A stretch of 12,698 nucleotides of DNA. It comes from an uncultured Desulfovibrio sp. Its GTDB lineage: Bacteria > Desulfobacterota > Desulfovibrionia > Desulfovibrionales > Desulfovibrionaceae. Of the stretch, positions 1 to 5,862 are shown one piece after another. Every line of letters begins with the position of its first letter. The stretch's first letter is position 1. Position numbers and translations under genes: made by a program. The stretch spans positions 1 to 12,698 of the forward strand of contig USBZ01000057.1 of the NCBI GenBank assembly GCA_900553065.1, written 5' to 3'. The notes beneath the pieces were generated by a model, which was not told the DNA's origin, ran no database searches, and saw nothing but the letters and a program-made list of their open reading frames with translations.

Positions 1-129
1 CCACGCACTCCGAGACCAGAGTATGAGGCGCTCTGCGATCTGAACGCTGAAGATACACTCAAAATATTCGGAAGGCCGCTCGACATGTTCATGTCGAAGG
101 AGGATAAATCGCTTTGCTCTTCTGGCTAG
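1..129 (+). CDS. 3' end of an unidentified protein (partial)
   Basis: Frame 1 is open from the window edge to a TAG at 127-129 and gives the last 42 residues of a protein. The tail is hydrophilic, contains the stretch NAEDTLKIFGRPLDMFMSKED and has no recognisable motif. The other two plus frames are closed early (TGA near 40 and near 22). The exactly opposite minus frame is also open, but its translation is rich in R, F and W and looks less natural. I do not recognise the family. The coding segment contains a perfect 6-bp inverted repeat (CGACAT, GTTC, ATGTCG, 81-96) and an internal AGGAGG at 98-103 with no usable start codon after it; both are probably chance. The reading depends on only 42 codons, so confidence is moderate. 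Confidence 0.45.
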   Translation, partial: PRTPRPEYEALCDLNAEDTLKIFGRPLDMFMSKEDKSLCSSG

Positions 130-466
130 GGGAATAGGTATACGAGTTCTTGCCTATACATGCCCCATCTGCTATTTTTGAGCAGAAAAGACTAGTGGAA
201 CATCTCATATTACCGACGAAATCATTTCTTGAATCGATGAATTTCATCTGCATTCTTTAATCATGTAAAAGCGACCATTCTGCAAGAATATACACTCATG
301 ACTCCATAAAATAATATTTCAACAAATAACAATATTATCCAATATATCCAAATATCAAGCACATAAATTTCTTTATTCTCTATAACTCACTTACAGTAAA
401 AAAAATACAAAAAAATTTTTTCTTCAGAAATGTGAATAATTCTTTTCTATTATTAAAGGAGAAAAA
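130..466. other. AT-rich intergenic spacer upstream of the DUF1349 gene
   Basis: There is no credible open frame here. The first 55 bases hold weak dyads (ATAGG 134-138 with CCTAT 153-157; CTGCT 169-173 with AGCAG 181-185) that could end the upstream transcript, but no U-run follows. From about 185 onward the DNA becomes very AT-rich. It contains a 13-bp palindrome (GATGAA, T, TTCATC, 236-248) and a run of A then T at 409-421, which is likely to be bent DNA. I could not settle on a convincing -35/-10 pair for the downstream gene. Confidence 0.6.
311..338. repeat. 8-bp inverted repeat (possible operator)
   Basis: ATAATATT at 311-318 is the exact reverse complement of AATATTAT at 331-338, separated by 12 bases. 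Equal half-sites about two helical turns apart would suit a dimeric regulator of the gene starting at 467. However, the sequence is almost all A and T, so chance is a serious alternative. Confidence 0.25.
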
Positions 467-1081
467 GTGAACTTTGACATTACCAAGCTGACATGGACAA
501 GAGAACCTCAACATTATGAAATTTCTCATGATAAAATCGAAATAACCACAAAACCACGAACAGATTTATGGCAAAGGACCTACTATCACTTCCGCAATGA
601 CAACGCTCCTGTTCTTCAGATGACCACAAAGGAAAAATTTTTTTCCTTCATTGTAAAAACCGAATTTTCCGAGAGTGCTCATCGCTTTGACCAGTGCGGG
701 GTAGTGCTGTATCTGGATAGCGAAAATTGGCTAAAAGCCTCTGTAGAGTATGAAAACGAACACTTCCAGCATCTAGGCAGTGTGGTAACGAATCACGGAT
801 ATTCCGACTGGGCAACCACAGAGATATCTACAAAGATAACATCCATGTGGTATCGCCTGAGCCGTCGGGAAGACGACTTCTGCATTGAATGCTCGGAAGA
901 TGGAAAAGTCTTTCACCAGATGCGTATCTGTCATCTGTTCCATGCAGATGGGGACATTCGTTTCGGGATCTATGCGTGCAGCCCTGAAGACTCCTCATTC
1001 CGTGCAGTTTTTACAAATATGGAACTTACGGAATGCCAGTGGTCTGCACATGTTGGTCAGGTGCCTGATGAACAATCATAG
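467..1081 (+). CDS. DUF1349 family protein (concanavalin-like fold)
   Basis: This encodes 204 residues from a GTG at 467, chosen because AAAGGAG (455-461) lies 5 bases before it. The protein reads like the DUF1349 family, whose members have a concanavalin A-like beta-sandwich and include yeast Ree1. Supporting blocks are the central QCGVVLYLDSENWLKASVEY, then SVVTNHGYSDW, then WYRLSRREDDF with a following SEDGKVF, and near the end FGIYACSPEDSSF. There is no signal peptide or membrane segment, so it is probably cytoplasmic. The length suits a single-domain member. No enzymatic role is established for bacterial members; carbohydrate binding is an inference from the fold. Sampled lines give about 45% GC, clearly lower than the operon to the right, and the upstream spacer is AT-rich, so separate acquisition is possible. 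No clear terminator follows directly; the nearest plus-strand one is at 1551-1602. Confidence 0.85.
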   Translation: MNFDITKLTWTREPQHYEISHDKIEITTKPRTDLWQRTYYHFRNDNAPVLQMTTKEKFFSFIVKTEFSESAHRFDQCGVVLYLDSENWLKASVEYENEHFQHLGSVVTNHGYSDWATTEISTKITSMWYRLSRREDDFCIECSEDGKVFHQMRICHLFHADGDIRFGIYACSPEDSSFRAVFTNMELTECQWSAHVGQVPDEQS

Positions 1082-1550
1082 CATCCCAACTACAAATCTC
1101 TTCAGTAGGCTCCCGTGGCGCACTGAAAGCAGACGCCTGATCTCTGATTACATGACGCCTTCATTCTGCTCACCTGCCGCCGCCAGATTGAAGCTCAAAA
1201 AGAATACCTGCGGCTGTTCTGGAGGATAGCTCTGCTTCAGTACCCTCCATCCCCATCTGAGCCGTCAGGCCATGGAGACTTTCGTCCCCTATAAAAACGT
1301 GATTGACGGCAAGGCCGGACTCAATCACCTCATCAATCCCAGCACAGCCCAAACAGCCGCGCTGCCTGCGCTTCGGAGGACGTCTACAGCCATAGAGACG
1401 GACTCTCTCGCCTCTGCTATATGTCATGTTTCGACCGGAGAACATCATGAGTACTGCGCCGCAGACCGTCTGCCAGCGTTGCCGCGGAAAACTGATCTGC
1501 GGCGGCGCTGATGCTGGTCCGGACTCTTTATGGACGACCATTCCTGACAT
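1082..1550. other. Region without an intact recognisable gene; possible decayed small Cys-rich (CWC-type) gene
   Basis: Short open frames exist on both strands here, but none reads like a normal protein. The best candidate begins at an ATG at 1447 on the plus strand, 6 bases after GGAG (1437-1440). It gives MSTAPQTVCQRCRGKLICGG, then a stretch with LWTTIPDM. The CxxC, five residues, C spacing and a later Trp before a Pro resemble the small cysteine-rich CWC proteins, but the Cys residues that should flank Trp are absent. The frame also runs straight through the terminator at 1551-1602 with no stop. A second plus-strand frame (1272-1511, 79 codons) ends 40 bases before the terminator but has no recognisable features. 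An opposite-strand frame (1170-1583) also looks spurious. I read this as decayed or non-coding DNA. Confidence 0.3.
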
Positions 1551-1602
1551 GCTAAAGGCCCCGACAGGACGAGAGTCCCGCACAGGGCCTTTAGCTTTTT
1601 TT
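1551..1602 (+). terminator. Intrinsic terminator, plus strand
   Basis: GCTAAAGGCCC (1551-1561) pairs perfectly with GGGCCTTTAGC (1585-1595), an 11-bp stem followed at once by seven T (1596-1602). The 23-nt loop holds a smaller hairpin (GGAC, GAGA, GTCC, 1567-1578). The T-run is only on the plus strand, so it ends transcripts coming from the left. It sits between convergent units and also shields the 3' end of the minus-strand operon. Confidence 0.85.
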
Positions 1603-1609
1603 GCACGCA

Positions 1610-1639
1610 GGAAGCCGGAGAAACACTCCGGCCGCTTCC
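1610..1639 (-). other. Stem-loop just past the last gene of the operon
   Basis: GGAAGC plus CGGAG (1610-1620) pairs with CTCCG and GCTTCC (1626-1630 and 1634-1639), 11 bp with a 3-nt bulge and a 5-nt loop. It lies 30 bases after the stop of the AbgB-like gene. In the minus direction no U-run follows, so it is more likely a 3'-end-protecting hairpin than a classic intrinsic terminator. Confidence 0.5.
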
Positions 1640-1668
1640 GTCGGTCTTATTCTTCCATTGCCAAAATG

Positions 1669-3099
1669 TTATTCATCCGACGTTCCCAGCTTTTCATCCA
1701 ACAATGGCCGGAACACGGCCATGTCTTTCTCATGCCAGGCCAGCGGAGGTCTGGCTTCATCGTTCAGGTAGCGGACATAAGGATGTTCGGCAACCGTCGC
1801 CTGAAATTCCTGACGGATGCCATCAAGCAGCCCGGGAGACGTCAACATATCAAGCACGGTCAGGCCGCCGACACGCGCACCCGTCACCATGCCCTTGTGC
1901 ATGATGCCGGAACGCTGGCACGCCGTCACCGCCCAAGTATGAGCCTTGGCTCCCGGGACCCAGGTCGGGAACTGGAGCGACGCCGTAGGCGCCTTGAGCG
2001 TCACGTCGCCCACGTCACTGGAATCGCCCTTGAACGGTCCCTTGGCCGCATCTTCCAGAGTGATCTTTACCTCCATGCCCACTTCCGGGACTCCCAGAGT
2101 ATGCTGAAGGGTGCGGGCGAAGGTCTGTTCCTCCTCGGTGTATTCGGGAATCCCCACCTTCAGCATGTTGCGGTACAGGGCGCGGGCCAGGGCCTCATTA
2201 CTGTATCGCTGATGACAGGCGGCCAGGAAAGTGATGCTCTCCCTGGTCTCCGTCATGAGCGCCGCGCCGCGAGCACAGAGGCGGATACGTTCATAGAGAT
2301 CCTGAATCACGGGATCCTGACTGCGGACGTAGTACCAAGTCCGTGCGTAGTCCGGCACCACGTTGGGGGCGGAAATGCCGCTCAGCGTGGCCCAGTGGAT
2401 CCGCTGTTCCGGCAGCATGTGTTCGCGCAGGCGTTCCGTACCCGCATGCATGAGTTCCACGGCATCGGCGGCACTGCGACCTTCCCAGGGACGGCTGCCC
2501 GCATGGGCCGTTTTACCGTAAAATTCCACAAGGAAAGAGAAAAGCGCGTTATTCTGGAGACCAAACGACGTGCCCAGGAAAGAATTCGAATGGCAGTCGA
2601 TGACGGCATCCAGCCCATCGAACACTCCATCCCGCGCCATGAAGCCCTTACAGGCCAGAAGTTCTTCGGCAGGCGTGCCGAACACCACCAGCGTCGCGGC
2701 AAGGTCTTCCTTCTCCAGGACTTCCTTCAGTGCGCAGACCGTCAGTGCCTGCATGGGAGCCATGGAATTATGGCCGCAGCCGTGCCCCGGGCCGTTCTCC
2801 ACCACGGGGGAAGGCGTGGTCGCCCCCGCCTCCTGGGAAAGCATGGGAAGCGCGTCGTACTCCGCAAGAAAACCGATGACAGGGCCACCCTCTCCGTGCG
2901 TGTAACTTGCTCGGAACGCTGTGGGCATGCCCGATATGCCGCGATTCACTGTGAAGCCTTCCTCTTCCAGAGCCTGCGTCACCGCCCGGGAAGAACGAGT
3001 CTCCGTAAATCCGAGTTCCGCAAAATCCCATATTCTGTCGGCCAGAGCCTGAAACTTCCCGGCCCTGCGATCAATAGCGTCAAGCAGCAGCTGCGACAT
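1669..3099 (-). CDS. M20D amidohydrolase, AbgB-like
   Basis: This 476-residue protein resembles the M20D peptidase group, closest in style and length to p-aminobenzoyl-glutamate hydrolase subunit B (AbgB, about 480 residues). It would cleave an amide bond in an N-acylated amino acid in the cytoplasm. Visible motifs are GFLAEYDALP (77-86); the metal-binding GHGCGHN with C108 and H110; GTPAEE with E145-E146; H170 in DCHS; GKTAHAGSRPWEGRSA in the dimerisation lid with H199; and the C-terminal GIMHKGM with H401. All expected metal and catalytic positions seem present. The ATG at 3099 has GGAAGG about 7 bases upstream; an ATG 14 codons earlier lacks a comparable site. It is the last gene of the operon, 122 bases after the MmgE/PrpD gene. 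No AbgA partner is adjacent. The real substrate is unknown; indole-acyl, hippurate-like or pABA-glutamate compounds are possible. Confidence 0.85.
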   Translation of the reverse strand: MSQLLLDAIDRRAGKFQALADRIWDFAELGFTETRSSRAVTQALEEEGFTVNRGISGMPTAFRASYTHGEGGPVIGFLAEYDALPMLSQEAGATTPSPVVENGPGHGCGHNSMAPMQALTVCALKEVLEKEDLAATLVVFGTPAEELLACKGFMARDGVFDGLDAVIDCHSNSFLGTSFGLQNNALFSFLVEFYGKTAHAGSRPWEGRSAADAVELMHAGTERLREHMLPEQRIHWATLSGISAPNVVPDYARTWYYVRSQDPVIQDLYERIRLCARGAALMTETRESITFLAACHQRYSNEALARALYRNMLKVGIPEYTEEEQTFARTLQHTLGVPEVGMEVKITLEDAAKGPFKGDSSDVGDVTLKAPTASLQFPTWVPGAKAHTWAVTACQRSGIMHKGMVTGARVGGLTVLDMLTSPGLLDGIRQEFQATVAEHPYVRYLNDEARPPLAWHEKDMAVFRPLLDEKLGTSDE

Positions 3100-3168
3100 G
3101 TCATTTCCTTCCAGCTGAATATTTCCCCCGGCAGGTCGCATATCCGGCCTTCGGGTTCCTTAATGAAA

Positions 3169-3196
3169 TGTCGTCCGCGTCATCCGCCGGACGACA
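3169..3196 (-). other. Intercistronic stem-loop before the AbgB-like gene
   Basis: TGTCGTCCG (3169-3177) and CGGACGACA (3188-3196) form a perfect 9-bp stem with a 10-nt loop, 25 bases after the MmgE/PrpD stop in the minus direction. It is followed by ATTTCATT rather than a true U-run. It may partly reduce transcription or stabilise the upstream message, so the last gene may be expressed at a different level. Confidence 0.5.
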
Positions 3197-3221
3197 ATCC
3201 TTCCTCACAAAAATCCGCAAC

Positions 3222-4640
3222 TCAGGAACACTGCGCTCCGGACTTCGGGCCGTCTCCGACGACCGGAAAAAGCGACGTCAGCGTGTCCACGCAAGCCAGT
3301 TCATCCACGCGGCGCGCCGTCTCCAGCAGCTCCGCCGCGTCCTGACCGCATGCAGAAACCATGAGTTCCCGCCATTTGCGCGCCTGCGCCTCAGCCGAAA
3401 GCGGCTTTTCCGGCGATCCGGACGCCCTGTCGCACAGACTCTTCACTTTCCGTCCATCCCGCAGCGTCACCGTGATTGCGGCGGGAACGCAGGAAGAATT
3501 CCGTCCCAGCTCGAGAAAACGCTTCCACAGACCATCGTCGCCGGTAAGCGTCACGACGGCTGCGGTTTCCCGGACGGTCGGAGAGTCCCAGTGACAGGAC
3601 TCGAACCAGCGGGCGCGGGGCACGTCGTTTAGCAGCAGCGCCAGCGTGAGCGGGGTGCTGAACTCCATATCGAGAAACGTTCTGGCCCGCCTCTTTCCGA
3701 AACGCGCAGCCACGGGAGGCGTGGTCGCCACATCCAGAGATACCACGTCCCGAGAGGAAAATCCGCAGTCCGCCTTCAATTCGCTCAGCGCATCCAGAGC
3801 GGGATGAATCCAGCGGCAGCACGGGTACGGCTTGAGACATACCCCGGGCAGAGTAAATGCGGAAAAGTCGCAGAGAATATCCGGATCGCAGCGGTCGGAA
3901 CCGAGCATGGCCGCAAAGCCGGACTCCCCGTCCAGCACGGACTCGCTGCCTTCATAGCCGTTCAGGGCAAGCACGGCCGCACGCACGCCGTTTTCCGACG
4001 GCAGCGCCACGTTGTCCTTGACCGACGCGATGGACTTGTCCTCCCAACCGAACTTCCCGGCATGGGGAACTGGAGCCATGGCTCCGGCTATGCCCAGACA
4101 ATTGAGCATTTTCTCCCTGTCCAGTCCCACGAGTCGTCCGCAGGCCGCGGCTACGCCTATGGCCTGAAGACTGCCGTTGGCATGCACCTTGGCATAACAT
4201 TCCGGCGAAGGGAGCGTGGCGCGGGCCACGCGGTCGTTCACCTCGTAGCCGATGACCATGGCCGTGAGAAGTTCCCGGCCGGACAGCTTCAGGCCGGACG
4301 AGAGCGCCAGCACCGCCGGAATGATGCTGGCTCCGGGATGTCCCCGAGAGCCCGTATCGTCGTAGTCCAGTGCATTGGCGAAACTCGCCTGAACAAAAGC
4401 CGCCATGAGCGTTGACGTTTTTGTCTCGAGTCCCGGCACGGAGCAGCGGGGCTCTCCGCCTGTGAAGCGCGCAAAGGCACGCACGGACGATGCCAGCGGC
4501 GTGACGCTTCCCCCGAATGCACAGGCGAGATGATCCGCCAGCAGCGTACGGGCATGGACGAGCACGTTCTCGGGAATATCCTCATACCGGAGCGACAGGG
4601 CGTAGTCCGCCACTGATTCCGTCAGGCTCACGTTCCGCAC
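3222..4640 (-). CDS. MmgE/PrpD family protein
   Basis: This 472-residue protein starts at a GTG (4640) preceded by AAGGAGG at 5-base spacing, and is of normal family length. The family includes 2-methylcitrate dehydratase (PrpD), cis-aconitate decarboxylase and other enzymes acting on small di- and tricarboxylates. Supporting blocks are NALDYDDTGSRGHPG (89-103), in which D92, T96 and H101 align with the catalytic Asp, Thr and His of aconitate decarboxylase; GYEVNDRVAR (131-140); DKSIASVKDNVALPSENG (201-218); and CLKPYPCCRWIHPALDA (268-284) with K270. The prpB and prpC genes of the methylcitrate cycle are absent, so a role as PrpD in propionate use is unlikely. Between two M20 enzymes it may act on a dicarboxylic amino-acid-like product, as a dehydratase, epimerase or decarboxylase; that is inference. 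It begins 13 bases after the preceding M20 gene ends, so translational coupling is likely. Confidence 0.88.
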   Translation of the reverse strand: MRNVSLTESVADYALSLRYEDIPENVLVHARTLLADHLACAFGGSVTPLASSVRAFARFTGGEPRCSVPGLETKTSTLMAAFVQASFANALDYDDTGSRGHPGASIIPAVLALSSGLKLSGRELLTAMVIGYEVNDRVARATLPSPECYAKVHANGSLQAIGVAAACGRLVGLDREKMLNCLGIAGAMAPVPHAGKFGWEDKSIASVKDNVALPSENGVRAAVLALNGYEGSESVLDGESGFAAMLGSDRCDPDILCDFSAFTLPGVCLKPYPCCRWIHPALDALSELKADCGFSSRDVVSLDVATTPPVAARFGKRRARTFLDMEFSTPLTLALLLNDVPRARWFESCHWDSPTVRETAAVVTLTGDDGLWKRFLELGRNSSCVPAAITVTLRDGRKVKSLCDRASGSPEKPLSAEAQARKWRELMVSACGQDAAELLETARRVDELACVDTLTSLFPVVGDGPKSGAQCS

Positions 4641-4650
4641 GACAACCTCC
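4638..4650 (-). promoter_or_regulatory. Translation start region of mmgE/prpD, identical to that of the M20 gene
   Basis: Read on the minus strand this is GGAGGTTGTCGTG, a Shine-Dalgarno, 5-base spacer and GTG start. Exactly the same 13 bases occur at 5842-5854. The GTG is chosen as start because of this site. Confidence 0.8.
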
Positions 4651-4653
4651 TTA

Positions 4654-5844
4654 TCATGCCTCAGGGAGCAGACGGCTCCCTGACTTCCAGCGCTCCCACG
4701 CCTTGCAGAGAAGAAGCGCCGTCAACTCCGTTCTTTCCCGAAGCGAGGAAAGCAGCAGGAACTCTTCCGTGGAATGATCCTTTCCGCCACGAGGGCCGAG
4801 TCCGTCCAGCACCGGCACGCCCTCACGGGCCAGAAAGGAAGCCTCGGAACAGCCGGGGCGGCATTCCTCTCCCGTCTGCTGTCCCAGTTCCGCCGCCGCT
4901 TCTGCCGCAAGGGCATAGAGTGCGGCCGTGGCTCCGGCTTCCAGAGGCGGACTCGTGACCGTCTCAAGAATCTCCGTCGAGGTTCCCTCCACCTGCGGTT
5001 CCAGCAGAATCTTCCGTATGCGCTCGCTCACTTCCTCCATCTGCCGTACCGTGTTGCAGCGGGACTCGACATCGAGAAAGGCCTCTTCGGGAACCACGTT
5101 GAACGCCACGCCGCCGGAAAGGCGACCGACGTTGACGCTGAGCGATCCTTCTCCCCTGACCTCGGACGTGTTCATGGCTTCCAGAAGCTCGATCTTGCGT
5201 GCGGCATCCAGCAGCGCGCTCACCTTGCCTCGCGTGATGAACGCGGCATGTCCGGCCCGGCCGCGAATACGGACGCGAAAGGCCACCTTGCCCTTGCGGG
5301 TACGCACGAGTTCGTTCTCTGGACCGGCCATTTCAAACACAAGCGCAAAGGCCGCCCGGGCCGCTTCCTCACGCAGAAAGGCGCGCATGGTCCGCGAGGA
5401 ACGCTCCTCATCTGGCGAAAAGAGAAAACGCACGGGCATAGTCCGACCGAACCCCTGCTCGAGCAGCGCCAGCATGGCAAAAATGCCAACGACCAGACCG
5501 CCCTTCATGTCGCAGGTTCCCGGACCGTGCGCCACGTCGCCTTCACAGCACAGATGCCGGAACGTCGTATCTTCGGGAAACACCGTGTCCATGTGTCCGG
5601 AAAGAAGAATACGGCGGGGCGTATCCCCGGCGCAGGGAAATTCGGCCGTCAGAATATTGCCCGCGTCCTTCTGTTCCACCACGCGGGTACGCAGTCCCCG
5701 GGACGACAGATAGCCGTCGAGAAAGGAAACCATGCGGTCAATACCGGCCTTGTTGTCCGTGCCAGTCTGCATCTCCACAAGGTCATGCAGGAGGCCGAAC
5801 ATTTCCTTCTCATGGGTGGCCACAAAGGTTCTGATAGCTTCCAC
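4654..5844 (-). CDS. M20 peptidase, carboxypeptidase G2-like
   Basis: This 396-residue zinc-type amidohydrolase resembles glutamate carboxypeptidase (CPG2) and related M20A enzymes, which release a C-terminal amino acid from peptides or N-acyl conjugates. The metal and catalytic set is visible: HMDTVF with H84 and D86; the bridging Asp D112 in CDMKGG; E146 (general base) and E147 in SPDEERSS; E171 in FEMAGP; GRAGHAA with H199 in the dimerisation domain; and the last His H357 in GKDHSTEEF. There is no signal peptide, whereas CPG2 itself is exported, so this one probably works in the cytoplasm after uptake. The GTG start at 5844 has GGAGG at 5-base spacing and lies 18 bases after the ATPase stop. 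Because an ATC-hydrolase-like gene heads the operon, N-carbamoyl amino acids are also conceivable substrates. The family is clear; the substrate is not. Confidence 0.88.
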   Translation of the reverse strand: MEAIRTFVATHEKEMFGLLHDLVEMQTGTDNKAGIDRMVSFLDGYLSSRGLRTRVVEQKDAGNILTAEFPCAGDTPRRILLSGHMDTVFPEDTTFRHLCCEGDVAHGPGTCDMKGGLVVGIFAMLALLEQGFGRTMPVRFLFSPDEERSSRTMRAFLREEAARAAFALVFEMAGPENELVRTRKGKVAFRVRIRGRAGHAAFITRGKVSALLDAARKIELLEAMNTSEVRGEGSLSVNVGRLSGGVAFNVVPEEAFLDVESRCNTVRQMEEVSERIRKILLEPQVEGTSTEILETVTSPPLEAGATAALYALAAEAAAELGQQTGEECRPGCSEASFLAREGVPVLDGLGPRGGKDHSTEEFLLLSSLRERTELTALLLCKAWERWKSGSRLLPEA

Positions 5845-5854
5845 GACAACCTCC
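5842..5854 (-). promoter_or_regulatory. Translation start region of the M20 gene, identical to that of mmgE/prpD
   Basis: This is the second exact copy of the 13-nt GGAGGTTGTCGTG (minus strand); it fixes the GTG start at 5844. The surrounding bases differ from the copy at 4638-4650 (GC instead of AA before GGAGG). Confidence 0.8.
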
Positions 5855-5862
5855 GCGTCACG

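Noticed and set aside
81..96. 6-bp perfect inverted repeat near the left edge
   Set aside because: It lies inside an open frame with no U-run or adjacent promoter; most likely chance in coding sequence.
1170..1583. 137-codon minus-strand frame after the operon
   Set aside because: No family resemblance, no good ribosome site, Arg- and Gly-rich composition; it starts inside the terminator stem.
1426..3345. Plus-strand open frame of 639 codons opposite the AbgB-like gene
   Set aside because: Antisense shadow of a gene with full catalytic motifs; it runs through a terminator and a convergent gene boundary. Only its first 20-30 codons (from 1447) were kept as a possible relic.
3222..4640. Assignment of the MmgE/PrpD gene as prpD of the methylcitrate cycle
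   Set aside because: No prpB, prpC, acnD or propionyl-CoA genes are nearby, and the neighbours point to amide-compound catabolism; the family has several other activities.
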